Made by a program: the position numbers and the translations under genes | Assembly (NCBI GenBank): GCA_029465975.1 | Contig: CM055728.1 | Span: forward strand, 16,940,705-17,004,704 | Direction: 5' to 3' | From: Dallia pectoralis | Lineage: Eukaryota; Chordata; Actinopteri; Esociformes; Umbridae | Length of the DNA: 64,000 bases | In this document: in pieces, positions 23,120 through 34,795 of the stretch | How the letters are laid out: every line of letters begins with the position of its first letter | Numbering within the stretch: the first letter of the stretch is position 1 | The notes under the pieces: model-generated | Database searches by the model: none | Told to the model about the DNA's origin: nothing | The model's input: only the letters and a program-made list of their open reading frames with translations

Positions 23120-24060
23120 CAAGTTGGAGGTCTCCCCAGCTTGCCCGCCACCTGCTGCCACCACCACATCTCACAGCAGACAACCTCGGCACACCTTCTG
23201 GGAGTGTTTTGTCCTGCTCTCTGTGTGAAAGTTGACGATTTATTAAATAACTGTTTTGACATTTGTTACAGAATTTGTACAACAGCTTATTTGTTGCCTA
23301 TGTTTTTTTCTTTGTGCTATTTTCATCCGGTTAGCCTTGTGTGCGTGCATATCTCATGACATTTGAGTTTTTATTTGAAAGGCCAGAAATGCTGATATTG
23401 TATGTAAACCTTATGAATTATTTATGAGTCTTTTCATGTCCAGTGTTGGTTTGAATTTCAAAGGCTTTACCCGTTTACAATGTGAAGTATAACGGGATGG
23501 TTTAATGGGATGATGCTGGAGTTGACTAGTATTGTGCCATAAACATGCTTCACAAGGACATTCATGTTGTTATCTATATTATTGGAACCTGGTCTCTCAA
23601 TGGTTCTCTGTTATAATGTCACAACTACATGTCAAAACTACGTGTCACAACCACGTCCCAGGGTACCATAGTCTAGCATCCTGACAAAGGAGGGAACTGA
23701 TCTTCACTCAGACTTTTGTTTTTAGAGTTGACCAAAAGGACCAAATTATTTCTGTAATTGCTTTAGATTTACTGTTTTATTTGCGACGCATAAATATATA
23801 TGTGTATTAATAATTACGTTCTGGCCTTTTACAGAACAAATCGGTTGGTTTCAAATTCCGACATACAAGGGAGAAGCTTTATTGTGTTAGCGCTTTCAAA
23901 TAGATTGACACATTCTGTGAGGGGTGTTCTGGTAGTGGTGGTGTTCATGTTCTGCCTAACGTGTCCCAGCCTTATCTTTTAAAAGCATCCTTATCTCTTA
24001 TTTCACTTGTAAGTCAGTGTTTGAGCCTTTGTTCTGAAGGCAATATTTTATTTTGTTTGC
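23120..24060 (+). other. hm13: hm13 3' UTR
   Basis: Unique AT-rich sequence follows the hm13 stop codon up to the poly(A) signal at 24061. No reading frame of interest is seen. Confidence 0.6.
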
Positions 24061-24066
24061 AATAAA
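24061..24066 (+). terminator. hm13: hm13 poly(A) signal AATAAA
   Basis: AATAAA in GCAATAAATGTGG is followed within 40 bases by GT-rich sequence (GTGGAGAAGCATGTCTGGTC). It lies about 940 bases after the stop. Confidence 0.6.
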
Positions 24067-24214
24067 TGTGGATGTATATCACCATAGTGGAGAAGCATGT
24101 CTGGTCTTCTTTCACCGAGTGGTGCTGATGTTGGCACAACTCTAGGTTATTCTGGTCATTTATCTGGTTAGAAATACTGTAATTACTATGAACTGAAAGC
24201 GTAGGATCTTTCAT

Positions 24215-24785
24215 GGACCACGGACCGTCCTGCTGTTATTGCATTCAGAGCCTGAAGGATGGAGGTGAGCGGGAGGAAGCACCGAAGATTAGGATGGTCG
24301 TGTACACAGGTTTGGGTGGTACTGGTGTAACACATCTGCAGCTGTAATTATGTCTGTTCCGTCTATAGTATACGGCTGCTATGTGGGAGGTGAAGGTCGA
24401 CTGGTTGGGGAAGAAACCTCATTAGGAAGTCTCAATATCGCCACGCTAAGAGGAACTATCCACCACGTGCACTGTCTGCCAAACCGGTTGTCTTGGGAAT
24501 GACAGAACAGACTGGAAGACTTTAAGAGGTGTTTGTATGCCCCACTTTTCCCACCTGGGGTAAAACTACATAATCATTTGTTTATGGGAACATGTGATGG
24601 AGCCAAATGTATAAAAAAAACACTGGAAACAGACTTATTTTTACAATATATTATTTTTTTGCTATTTGGACATACAAGAGTTTCATCAAATCTAAACAAG
24701 AATAATTTGATATACACACTTTCCAATATATATGAACTCAAGTGAAAGAGATCAAAGGTTTTTAATCTGCTAGTTGTGCAGGGCT
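24215..24785. other. unique intergenic sequence
   Basis: No gene or recognised repeat was found in this stretch. Confidence 0.4.
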
Positions 24786-25000
24786 GATTAGATTAGATTC
24801 AATGTTATTGTCATTAAGCAGTTCAAATACAGTACAACGAAATGCAGTCTGCATCCTACCAGAAAGTACAATAGAGCAGTGCATAAAAATATATGCAGGG
24901 CAATGTGCCAATGTATGACTGAAGTATTCAGTTCAACAATGTAACAAATCGTGCAGCGGAAAATGTTTACCAGGATGTTGGTAGTCATTAGGGCTGCTTT
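24786..25000 (-). mobile_element. L2-like LINE 3' tail, inverted
   Basis: Read on the minus strand, the sequence has ATTTCGTTGTACTGTATTTG, then AATGACAATAACATTGAATC, and ends with TCTAATCTAATC. This is the standard 3' end of fish L2-type LINEs. The 5' part is missing. Confidence 0.7.
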
Positions 25001-25137
25001 TGTCATGGCACCTGCAAGCTAAGTCTCTTGGCCTGCCAATGCACTCTCTTTCAGCATAAGTTGAATGGCTTGAAGTGACGTGTGTCGGAGAACACATCTC
25101 GAACTTCTATTCTCCCAACCCTTCTGTGGTCTTACTG

Positions 25138-25626
25138 TAATCTTCATCATTGAGTCCATCCTCATCATTGAGTCCATCATCATCATTGAGTCCATCATCA
25201 TCATCATCATTAAGTCCATCATCTTCATCATTGAGTCCATCATCATTGAGTCCATCATCATCATCATTGAGTCCATCATCATTTAATCCATCATCATCAT
25301 TGAGTCCATCATCATCATGAAGTCCATCATCATTAAGTCCATCATCTTCATCATTGAGTCCATCATCATTGAGTCCATCATCATCATCATTCAGTCCATC
25401 TTCATCATTGAGTCCATCATCATTGAGTCCATCATCATCATCATCATTCAGTCCATCATCATCATTGAGTCCATCATCATCATCATTAAGTCCATCATCT
25501 TCATCATTGAGTCCATCATCATTGAGTCCATCATCATCATCATCATTATTGAGTCCATCATCATCATTAAGTCCATCATCTTCATCATTGAGTCCATCAT
25601 CATTGAGTCCATCATCATCATCATCA
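25138..25626. repeat. ATC-rich minisatellite (GAGTCCATCATCATC family)
   Basis: Blocks of (ATC)2-5 are joined by TTGAGTCC, TTAAGTCC or TTCATCATTGAGTCC. Because the blocks are trinucleotides, all frames stay open on both strands, producing spurious Asp/Asn/Gly- or Ile/Ser-rich frames. The right edge runs straight into LINE coding sequence. Confidence 0.92.
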
Positions 25627-25850
25627 CCCTGACCTTCTTCATCACTGTCTGGTACAGTGTAGCCATTGTAAAGGACAAGGCAGCAGTGCATCATCCACTG
25701 TTCAGTGGGGCATTGGCTACAATCTACCGTCGCTACACGACCTACACACCATCAGGACGCTGAGGTGGGCAGCAAAGATTGAGGCTGATCCCTCTCACCC
25801 TGGAAATGAATTATGCAGGACTCTTGACTCTGGCAGAAGGCTGACTAAAT
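25627..25850 (+). mobile_element. LINE ORF2 C-terminal fragment
   Basis: The frame LTFFITVWYSVAIVKDKAAV, then YRRYTTYTPSGR with stops and frame changes further on, resembles the conserved C-terminal region of L2/Rex-type reverse transcriptases (LT..I.VWYG..T..DK..L). It is a decayed copy and may be part of the same family as the fragment at 17235. Confidence 0.5.
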
Positions 25851-26107
25851 ACAATAAAGCTGCAGCACATGTTGGGAAGCACATTGAACTCTCATGACAC
25901 TACAGTTCAAGGAGAGCCAGGCTGACAGACTGATAAACAGATGCAGACAGACAAACAAGCTTTGAGCTATTACCAAGACAACATCTGGTGACATGGCAAT
26001 TGAAGAGGTGTAATGGAATCACTGCCCTTGTTATGGCGAAGTGTTAGAAATTAAGTGGGTCTCTAGAGATATGGTGGTTGTACTAGTGCTTGTACATTTA
26101 AAACATA

Positions 26108-26123
26108 CCACAAGGGGGAGTCG
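26108..26123 (+). promoter_or_regulatory. CTCF-like motif downstream of hm13
   Basis: CCACAAGGGGGAGTCG fits the CTCF core on the plus strand, about 2 kb past the hm13 poly(A) signal. Assigned by motif only. Confidence 0.35.
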
Positions 26124-26334
26124 TGGTTAAATGCATCAGACTGTGGGAGAACACTGTGGGGAGAGCAAGGAAGAGGAAACGTCTCAGCAAGACCCCAGAT
26201 TCATCCCAGTGTGTAACTCATTCCTCCATATTGCCGGGAGATTCTTTACACGCCACAATGTTGACATTGGTCTCTAACTCTAGGAATGTTGACCTTAACC
26301 TCTGTCTTTGCAACTCAACTTTAAACTGATGATG

Positions 26335-27575
26335 CATGTTCTGATGATTGTAAGAGTAGTCATGTGTGAGTAGTATTATTGTAAGAGTAGTCATGTGTGA
26401 GTAGTATTATTGTAAGAGTAGTCATGTACGAGTAGTATTATTGTAAGAGTAGTCATGTGTGAGTAGTATTATTGAAAGAGTAGTCATGTACGAGTAGTAT
26501 TATTGTAAGAGTAGTCATGTATGCGTAGTATTATTGTAAGAGTAGTCATGTGCGAGTAGTTTTATTGTAAGAGTTGTCATGTGTGAGTAGTATTATTGTA
26601 AGAGTAGTCATGTACGAGTAGTATTATTGTAAGAGTAGTCATGTATGCGTAGTATTATTGTAAGAGTAGTCATGTGCGAGTAGTTTTATTGTAAGAGTTG
26701 TCATGTGTGAGTAGTATTTTTGTAAGAATAGTCATGTGCGAGTAGTATTATTGTAAGAATAGTCATGTGCGAGTAGTTTTATTGTAAGAGTTGTCATGTG
26801 TGAGTAGTATTTTTGTAAGAATAGTCATGTGCGAGTAGTATTATTGTAAGAATAGTCATGTGTGAGTAGTATTATTGTAAGAGTAGTCATGTGCGTGTAG
26901 TATTATTGTAAAAGTTGTCGTGTGCGTGTAGTATTATTGTAAGAGTTGTCATTTACGAGTAGTATTATTGTAAGAGTAGTCATGTGTGAGTAGTATTTTT
27001 TGTAAGAGTAGTCATGTGCGAGTAGTATTATTGTAAGAGTAGTCATGTACGAGTAGTATTATTGTAAGAGTAGTCATGTATGCGTAGTATTATTGTAAGA
27101 GTAGTCATGTGCGAGTAGTTTTATTGTAAGAGTTGTCATGTGTGAGTAGTATTTTTGTAAGAATAGTCATGTGCGAGTAGTATTATTGTAAGAATAGTCA
27201 TGTGCGAGTAGTTTTATTGTAAGAGTTGTCATGTGTGAGTAGTATTTTTGTAAGAATAGTCATGTGCGAGTAGTATTATTGTAAGAATAGTCATGTGCGA
27301 GTAGTATTATTGTAAGAGTAGTCATGTGTGAGTAGTATTATTGTAAAAGTAGTCATGTGTGAGTAGTATTATTGTAAGAGTAGTCATGTGCGTGTAGTAT
27401 TATTGTAAAAGTTGTCGTGTGCGTGTAGTATTATTGTAAGAGTTGTCATTTACGAGTAGTATTATTGTAAGAGTAGTCATGTGTGAGTAGTATTTTTTGT
27501 AAGAGTAGTCATGTGCGAGTAGTATTATTGTAAGAGTAGTCATGTGTGAGTAGTATTTTTTGTAAAAGTAGTATT
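26335..27575. repeat. 31-bp minisatellite, about 40 copies, with higher-order repeats
   Basis: The unit is ATTATTGTAAGAGTAGTCAT followed by GTGTGAGTAGT, with variants TACGAG, TATGCG, GCGAG, GAATAGTC and a TTTTATTG form. The order of variants in about 26590-26960 recurs at about 27030-27440, so blocks of about 14 units were copied as a whole. Confidence 0.95.
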
Positions 27576-27708
27576 ATTAGTGCTGTAGCTTGTGTCTGAC
27601 AGCCAGTTAATGGTGGAAGTCTGAGTCTGAGGTATTCTTGTCTTCCCCTCTCACACATCCAGTCTTTTTTATGAATCACGACAACTACATCTGACATTCT
27701 TCATGTAG

Positions 27709-27786
27709 GTGTCTGTGAAGTGGCAACACCTGTGGTTCACAATGATCTATGTGAACAAGACAACCGGCTTTACCATACTACCAAAG
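27709..27786 (+). other. exon-like open segment, unassigned
   Basis: An AG acceptor (TTCATGTAG) precedes 78 bases open in one frame (VSVKWQHLWFTMIYVNKTTG, then FTILPK), followed by a GTAC donor-like site. I do not recognise the peptide and no partner exon was found nearby. It may be chance or part of a transposon. Confidence 0.15.
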
Positions 27787-28133
27787 GTACTATCAGAATT
27801 TAGGATATAAAGAACCCTCTCGATAACATCCTCCTTCTTCCAGCGCTGGCAGGTTACTGGATCTTGGAGACTGAAAGCATCCAATCACTGAGAGAAGAGT
27901 TATATGTAAAACTAGGAATATCTGGGGGGCGTGTGTGTGTGTGTGTGGTGTGTGTGGGGAGGGGGCTCCCTGACCTGCTGTGTTTGCAGTGTCTCCGGAT
28001 GCAAACCAATTCCCAGCATTCACTCTGCACCAGCACTCAGTGTCATGACAACAGGCAAACCATGGGCCCTGGGCCGAACCGGTGAACTGGGGCTACTGCA
28101 GTTGGAGGTGTAAACAGACCGGAACATAAGGCC
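27787..28133. other. unique sequence with short GT tract
   Basis: It includes a short (GT)n tract at about 27930-27956. Nothing else was recognised. Confidence 0.35.
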
Positions 28134-28300
28134 AGGAACACACAAACTGTACACACAAACTATACACACAAACTGTACACACAAACTGTACACACAAACT
28201 ATACACACAAACTGTACACACAAACTGTACACACAAAACATACATACAAAACAAACCTACACAGTACACAAAACATACACAAACTGTACACACAAACTAA
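28134..28300. repeat. 13-bp tandem repeat ACACACAAACTGT
   Basis: About twelve imperfect copies of ACACACAAACTGT or ACACACAAACTAT are present, with degenerate units near the right end (ACATACAAAACA). Confidence 0.85.
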
Positions 28301-28587
28301 TAGTAGCTAGTAATGAGAAATAACATTTATCACGCAATGTTGATTATATTATACGATACTAATACTAACTACTGTTAAATTACTAATTACAGTTAACTTC
28401 TCAAATTATAAATGCATTTTTCCAAAAATAAGTGTTACCATTATTGACCCCCTTGTTTATTACACATTGTACATCCTCTTATAAGGATAATATTTTCCTG
28501 TATTTTTTTACAAGATTAAAGAGCACATGTGATGTAATCTTGGACCATATCTCCACAAAGAATCTTTCCAGATCTTTCAGATTTTTC

Positions 28588-28706
28588 GATCTTCTATCAT
28601 TTCTTCTGCTATCATTCCGTCTGCTATCATTTATTCTGCTATCATTTCTTCTGCTATCATTCCGTCTGCTATCATTCCGTCTGCTATCATTCCGTCAGCT
28701 AACGGT
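28588..28706. repeat. short tandem repeat CTGCTATCATTYCKT
   Basis: Eight or so copies of a 15-base unit (TCTGCTATCATTCCG and a TTTCT variant) run in tandem. Confidence 0.85.
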
Positions 28707-30287
28707 GACTGCCATCTTCAAATCAAACCACAGGATTTCACTGGGATTCAAGACTAAAGACTGAACTTGATTTGGTGGTCAATTAACTATTTGTTTGTAG
28801 AGTTGTATGTGTGATCGGTTAATTGACGTGCAGTAAAACATATTCTAATAACATGTTGGAAAATGTTTATATATTTAATTTTCTGTGTTTGATTTAAACA
28901 GCTCTTTTTTGCTAATCATTATGAAAGGTTCCCATACTTTTTCAGTGTGTGCTGTGTAGTAGGATAGCAGTGTGATTGGGGCAGGGTAGAGGACTGGAAG
29001 TTGATCACGAGGTCAGGTTACAAAGCTGGAACATCTGCAGATGATCTTTTTCTTTCCTTCTTTCCTCTTGTTGTATCTTCTCCTTTTAAGGGGCTCTGTG
29101 ATGGCGCTGCTCGGTTTCTGTTTCTGTCCATTCAATCCCTCCCCCCCAGACCCACCCCACCCCGCCTGTCTCCCATGAAGGTGGGCTTATAATGGGGGGG
29201 TATCAACCCCTCTGGCCGTGTCATGCCCCCTAAAACAAGTCCCTTGTATTAACTCCAACCTGTCGCCAGGGTGTTGCCTGGTGACTTGCCCCTCCCCCAG
29301 ACAACCTCATTTAGATCTGTTCTGAGCACACCATGCACCTTCCAGCCCTCCGTAACATCTGACCTCCGTAACATCTGACCACTGAGACCGGTGAAGTCAT
29401 GGCACAAGTAGGGGAGATCTATTAGTAAAACACTAAGCTAGTGAAGCACTGTGTTGTGTTTTGTTGTCAGCTTTTTAGTTCACAGTTACAGTTACACTTA
29501 ATTACAGTAACTGGCCATGTACAGCTATCCTCCATCATTTATGTTTAACAACCATCCTTTGCAACTGTCAGCAAATGTAATTATTTGTGTTTGCATTCTT
29601 TGATTGATAGTCCCAAACCTGGCACTTTCAATAAGAAAAAATAAACTCATACAATGCTTTTGAACAGACGTAACTTAATTTCCCCAGCTGATGGACCAAG
29701 TGAGTCTGGAATTACAGAGGAGAAAAACAAAATGTCAGGTCCACCTCATTGTGATGACTAATGTTCTCTCAGTGCAGCCTGACGTAACATTAGCACATCA
29801 TATTTACAACGTCTTCCCGAAACCACTTTAAACCTTTAGCAAAAACAGCTGCTACTGAAATATGTGTGTGGGGCAGACATTTAAACAGTGCATTAGTGTC
29901 CAGATCCACTAGACACCACGTCACATCGGTCACACTTCAGGACTGGTGTCTAAACGACAGGGACAAATACACAGGGGCCATGTGTCAGCTGACACCCTTT
30001 AAGCCAATGGCCTGGCGATTATACCAGACCAGAGCCTGGACACCAATCAATCATTTGTTGTTTGATGGGTTGGTTCAGTCGGCTGTGACGGGTCACAGAG
30101 TTCTGACGCGCAGAATGAGAGATGTTCAACCAGACCAGGCGTATGGAATGGCAGGGCATCGTCATGTCATGCCAATCAGTTAATCTGTTAATCAGTTTCA
30201 ACTGGAGAGAGGGAGAGAGACTAGTGGAACATGCACAGAGACAGGTGGACAAAGGAAGGTTGGAGAGACAGACAATTATATGTAGAT

Positions 30288-30292
<5 letters not shown>
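28707..30292. other. unique intergenic sequence
   Basis: There is no gene. A small direct duplication (CCTCCGTAACATCTGACC) occurs at about 29348-29382. GC-rich patches near 29120-29320 could be regulatory, but nothing specific can be supported. Confidence 0.35.

Positions 30293-30340
<48 letters not shown>
30293..30340. repeat. GA microsatellite
   Basis: About 24 uninterrupted GA dinucleotides follow AGATAGAGATA. Confidence 0.95.
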
Positions 30341-30348
<8 letters not shown>

Positions 30349-30439
30349 AAATGAAAGGGAACATGAAGAGATTGTCGAGGGGGGATTTGAGGGATACACT
30401 TTGATTGGATAGTGTACGTGTTAGTGGATGTTTAAAAAT

Positions 30440-30642
30440 AAATTCTTGCTAATGTTTAGCTTATGTTTAGTATATGGGTACATGAAATAATGTTTAGCTT
30501 ATGTTTAGTATATGGGTACATGAAATAATGTTTAGCTTATGTTTAGTATATGGGTACATGAAATAATGTTTAGCTTATGTTTAGTATATGGGTACATGAA
30601 ATAATGTTTAGCTTATGTTTAGTATATGGGTACATGAAATGA
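30440..30642. repeat. 38-bp tandem repeat, 5 copies
   Basis: The unit is ATAATGTTTAGCTTATGTTT followed by AGTATATGGGTACATGAA. The copies are essentially identical, so the expansion is recent. Confidence 0.95.
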
Positions 30643-30775
30643 TGACGTTTAGGGATAGATTAGGTTTATGGTCAGTGAACGAAGACAGTTAATTGGTATT
30701 TGTTTGTAGATAGACTTTAGTCAATAGAGACATAAAATGAGTGTCTGTCCAAATAAAGTGTTCCAAATTCTGATT

Positions 30776-31275
30776 CCCCACACAGCTCAGCCCCACACAG
30801 CACAGCCCCACACAGCTCAGCCCCACACAGCACAGCCCCACACAGCTCAGCCCCACACAGCTCAGCCCCACACAGCTCAGCCCCACACAGTGCAGCCCCA
30901 TGAAACTCAGCCCCACACAGCACAGCCCCACACAGCTCAGCCCCACACAGCACAGCCCCACACAGCTCAGCCCCACACAGCACAGCCCCACACAGCTCAG
31001 CCCCACACAGTGCAGCCCCACACAGCTCAGCCCCACACAGCACAGCCCCACACAGCTCAGCCCCACACAGCTCAGCCCCACACAGCACAGCCCCACACAG
31101 CTCAGCCCCACACAGCACAGCCCCACACAGCTCAGCCCCACACAGTGCAGCCCCATGAAACTCAGCCCCACACAGCTCAGCCCCACACAGCCCAGCCCCA
31201 CGAAGCTCAGCCCCACACAACTTAGCCCCACACAACTTAGCCCCACACAACGCAGCCCCACACAGCTCAGCCCCG
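30776..31275. repeat. 15-bp minisatellite CCCCACACAGCTCAG, about 33 copies
   Basis: Units alternate between CCCCACACAGCTCAG and CCCCACACAGCACAG, with rarer TGCAG and CCCCATGAAACTCAG variants. The TGCAG + ATGAAACTCAG pair recurs 255 bases (17 units) apart, which marks a block duplication. The unit is five codons, so frames stay open on both strands without coding meaning. Confidence 0.95.
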
Positions 31276-31496
31276 TACTATCTATCACTTTCTGGTCGGG
31301 ATGCTCTGATGTAATTGGGACATACATTAACGACTGTATGTCATCTGACACATTTGTTTAACAAAATGTGTCCTCCTAGACATGGAGACTAGTCAAAGAA
31401 AGCCTTTAAGGAGCTACCGCCCTTTTAACATAGCCAAAACAGAAACTATTAGAATGGAAGTAAAACAAGTGAGAAGGCAGAGGAAGCTGAATGGGT

Positions 31497-32088
31497 AGAT
31501 ACAGTAGATACAGTAGATACATTAGATAAATTAGATACAGTAGAGACTTTATATACAGTAGAGACTTTATATACAGTAGATACAGTAGATACATTAGATA
31601 CAGTAGATACAGTGGATACAGTAGATACAGTAGATACATTAGATACAGTGGATACATTAGATAAATTAGATACAGTAGAGACTTTATATACAGTAGAGAC
31701 TTTATATACAGTAGATACAGTAGATACATTAGATACAGTAGATACAGTAGATACATTATATACAGTAGAGACTTTATATACAGTAGATACAGTAGATACA
31801 TTAGATACAGTAGATACAGTGGATACAGTAGATACCGTAGATACATTAGATACAGTGGATACATTAGATAAATTAGATACAGTAGAGACTTTATATACAG
31901 TAGAGACTTTATATACAGTAGATACAGTAGATACATTAGATACAGTAGATACAGTAGATACATTAGATACAGTGGATACATTAGATACAGTAGATACAGT
32001 AGATACAGTAGAGACAGTGGATACAGTAGAGACAGTGGATACAGTAGGTACAGTAGATACAGTAGATACATTTGATACAGTAGATAGT
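31497..32088. repeat. 9-bp based minisatellite GATACAGTA with block duplications
   Basis: The basic unit is GATACAGTA with variants GATACATTA, GATAAATTA, GAGACTTTA, TATACAGTA and GATACAGTG. A block with ATAAATTAGATACAGTAGAG, then ACTTTATATACAGTAGAGAC, occurs three times (near 31525, 31660 and 31867), showing higher-order copying. Confidence 0.95.
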
Positions 32089-33592
32089 GGAGCTGATTTA
32101 AAAGAATACTCACCACATTTTAGGGATTACCTGAGCTCAGGGCAGTATTTGCAGATGTATTTATAAATCAGGCTCAAAATGACAAAAAAACATTCCAACC
32201 CATCATTCTAAACTGTGTAAATGAAAAACAGGCTGGATGAAACCATGGGTAGTGGAAGAAAAGCTGTGAAAGGGAATGTCAGCCCACTAGTACGGTGGTC
32301 ATATATCCTGGTCACTGTAGACCACCACATATAAAGATCTGAATGGTCATTGGTTTCCTAGACTTTTTCCAGTGGAAACAGTGGGCCTACCTGTCTGCAC
32401 CAGTCACCAACTATCTAAGGAGTTAAAGTGAAAGAACCTTCATGCCTGTCAAAACTGCGACGGACTTTCCAATTATTTCATTAATATGCTGCTGCTATAA
32501 AATAGATTGTTTGCCCGCATAAAAATGTCCCAGAGGTAAACTTCACTTGTAAGCAGTTAATGGATAAGGTTTGCTTTTGTTTCGTTTCCAAGAGACATCC
32601 GTAAAAACTAAATCCGAATACAGAATTGGCATTTTTTGAGCAACATCCTAAAAGTGTCCAAAAGTATCTGGAATTGATTGTAAAGCTCAACAACATGAAG
32701 TGAATAGTAAGATGTTGTCTTTATGGTTAGAGATCGTGGTGTTATAAGGGCCTTTGTTTTTTTATCTTTAGAAATCAATTTCACATACGAACAATTTGGA
32801 CATGCTGCATGAAAGGTTAACATTTTGCTCGTTGGAGATTTACGCCGCGAGACTAAACCAGAGCCTACATTAACGTCCAACCTTGTCTATGGACTGCTTG
32901 AAAAACAGTAAAGAGAGTTAAACATTGTTTAAAACATTTGGCTTTCATTACCTATAGCAGGTGGCACATCAGGACTACAATGAGTGATTATATGTGATAT
33001 ATTCAATAACCATTATCTTTAATGTTATAGGTCCTCGTCCCTGTCACAGGTCACAGGTCACATGCTTTTGTCATTGAGACATGACTGTTTGTCTGTCCTT
33101 GTGCCTTCATGTCTTTGAATGTCTCCTGTCTTTCTCGCAGTTCCTTCTCTATTTGTTTGTCTAGCTTCTACTCACACGTGGGAAGAATTATCAGAGCATT
33201 TATTTTCATTTTCACTGTTTTCATTCTCTCTCTCTCTTTCACGTACGATCAATCATACACTAGTACTGGCTGCTCCTCTACATAACACCCCTGGACCTCT
33301 CCCTCCTGCTCCACCTTCAGCCAGAGAGGGAGAGAGGAGGGGAGGGAGTACATGGTTTCTTTCTGCACTCCCAGCAGGCTAAACGGTTGGGAAAACACAA
33401 GTGCAAATTACAGTCAGTTAAGCGTTTCTTAAACATTTACTCAGTGACTTAGGAGAGCCCTCCCAGTAAAATGAGAGAGAGAGAGAAACTAGTGGGATAT
33501 GCACCGAGATTTTTCAGATAGCCCTTTAAATTAAAATTAAATTGAAAAACACAGAGAGCAGCCAATTACAGACAGCCAATTACAGACCGGTA
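32089..33592. other. unique intergenic sequence
   Basis: No gene was recognised. It includes a short CT-rich stretch at about 33220-33240 and a GA tract at 33473-33486. Confidence 0.35.
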
Positions 33593-34262
33593 TAACAGTC
33601 AGCTACGTCACTAGATCTACTGCTGTATAACAGACTGCTACGTCACTAGATCTACTGCTGTATAACAGTCTGCTACGTCACTAGATCTACTGCTGTATAA
33701 CAGACTGCTACGTCACTAAATCTACTGCTGTATAACAGTCTGCTACGTCACTAGATCTACTGCTGTATAACAGTCTGCTACGTCACTATATCTACTGCTG
33801 TATAACAGTCTGCTACGTCACTATATCAAGTGCTGTATAACAGTCTGCTACGTCACTAGATCTAGTGCTGTATAACAGACTGCTACGTCACTAGATCTAC
33901 TGCTGTATAACAGTCTGCTACGTCACTAGATCTACTGCTGTATAACAGTCTGCTACGTCACTATATCAAGTGCTGTATAACAGTCTGCTACGTCACTAGA
34001 TCTAGTGCTGTATAACAGACTGCTACGTCACTAGATCTAATGCTGTATAACAGACTGCTACGTCACTAGATCTAGTGCTGTATAACAGACTGCTACGTCA
34101 CTAGATCTAATGCTGTATAACAGTCTGCTACGTCACTAGATCTACTCCTGTATAACAGTCTGCTACGTCACTAAATCTACTGCTGAATATCAGTCTGCTA
34201 CGTCATTAGTTCTATTGATGCTGAATATCTGTCTGCTACGTTATTAGTTCTACTGATGCAGA
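33593..34262. repeat. 35-bp minisatellite, about 18 copies
   Basis: The unit is CTGCTGTATAACAGTCTGCT followed by ACGTCACTAGATCTA. Variants include AACAGAC, ATATCAAG and TAATGC. The last three copies (34180-34262) are more diverged (GATGCTGAATATC). Each unit holds an ACGTCA half-CRE. Confidence 0.95.
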
Positions 34263-34561
34263 ATGTCAGTTTGCAATGCCACAGGTTTTGCTCCTACTAG
34301 CATGTGCTGGCTACTGTATTGTGATGTAACTTGTCGGAAGTAATTAGACATGAAGTAACCAGAGAGCCATGTACTGCTTTAATACTGAAAGGGAAGTGGA
34401 ATCTGACAGGGTGTTAAGCTGGCGCCGCAGTCACTCTGTTTCTCCATCCGCCAGGCACGTCCAGTGAAATCACTGTCGACAGGCCCTGAGACTGATCACA
34501 GGAAAACAAGGCAATCAGAGAAGCAGAACCTAACCTGACTGAGCTCATACATTAACTGTCA

Positions 34562-34795
34562 TAAGTTCACCCAGCACAGCCAGAAGAGGACTGGTCACCC
34601 CCCAGAGCCTGGTTCCTCTTTAGGTTTCTTCCTAAATTTGACCTTTGTTTTTCCCAGCTGCCGTGTATCAACTTCTTCAACTTGTCGATGTGTGCTCTGT
34701 CGGATTCAGGCTGGGTGATTGTAAAAGCACTTTGTGACAACTTTGTTGTAAAAAGGGCTTTATAAAATACATTTGATTGATTGATTGATTGATAC
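34562..34795 (+). mobile_element. retroposon 3' tail with (TTGA)n end
   Basis: The sequence CCAGCACAGCCAGAAGAGGA continues through CCTGGTTCCTCTTTAGGTTT to GGGCTTTATAAAATACATTT and ends in a GATT repeat. This is a common fish LINE or SINE tail. A diverged inverted copy lies at 60888-61075. Confidence 0.65.

Noticed and set aside
26104..26310. Possible tRNA-derived SINE head (GTCGTGGTTAAATGCATCAG)
   Set aside because: No clear B-box or tail was found and no second copy is present in the window.
29866..30183. 105-codon plus-strand frame
   Set aside because: No recognised motif, and its length is within chance expectation; conservation data would be needed.
33593..34262. CRISPR-like regular repeats (also at 26335, 41230 and 43092)
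   Set aside because: The units are directly adjacent with no unique spacers and the host is a vertebrate; these are minisatellites.
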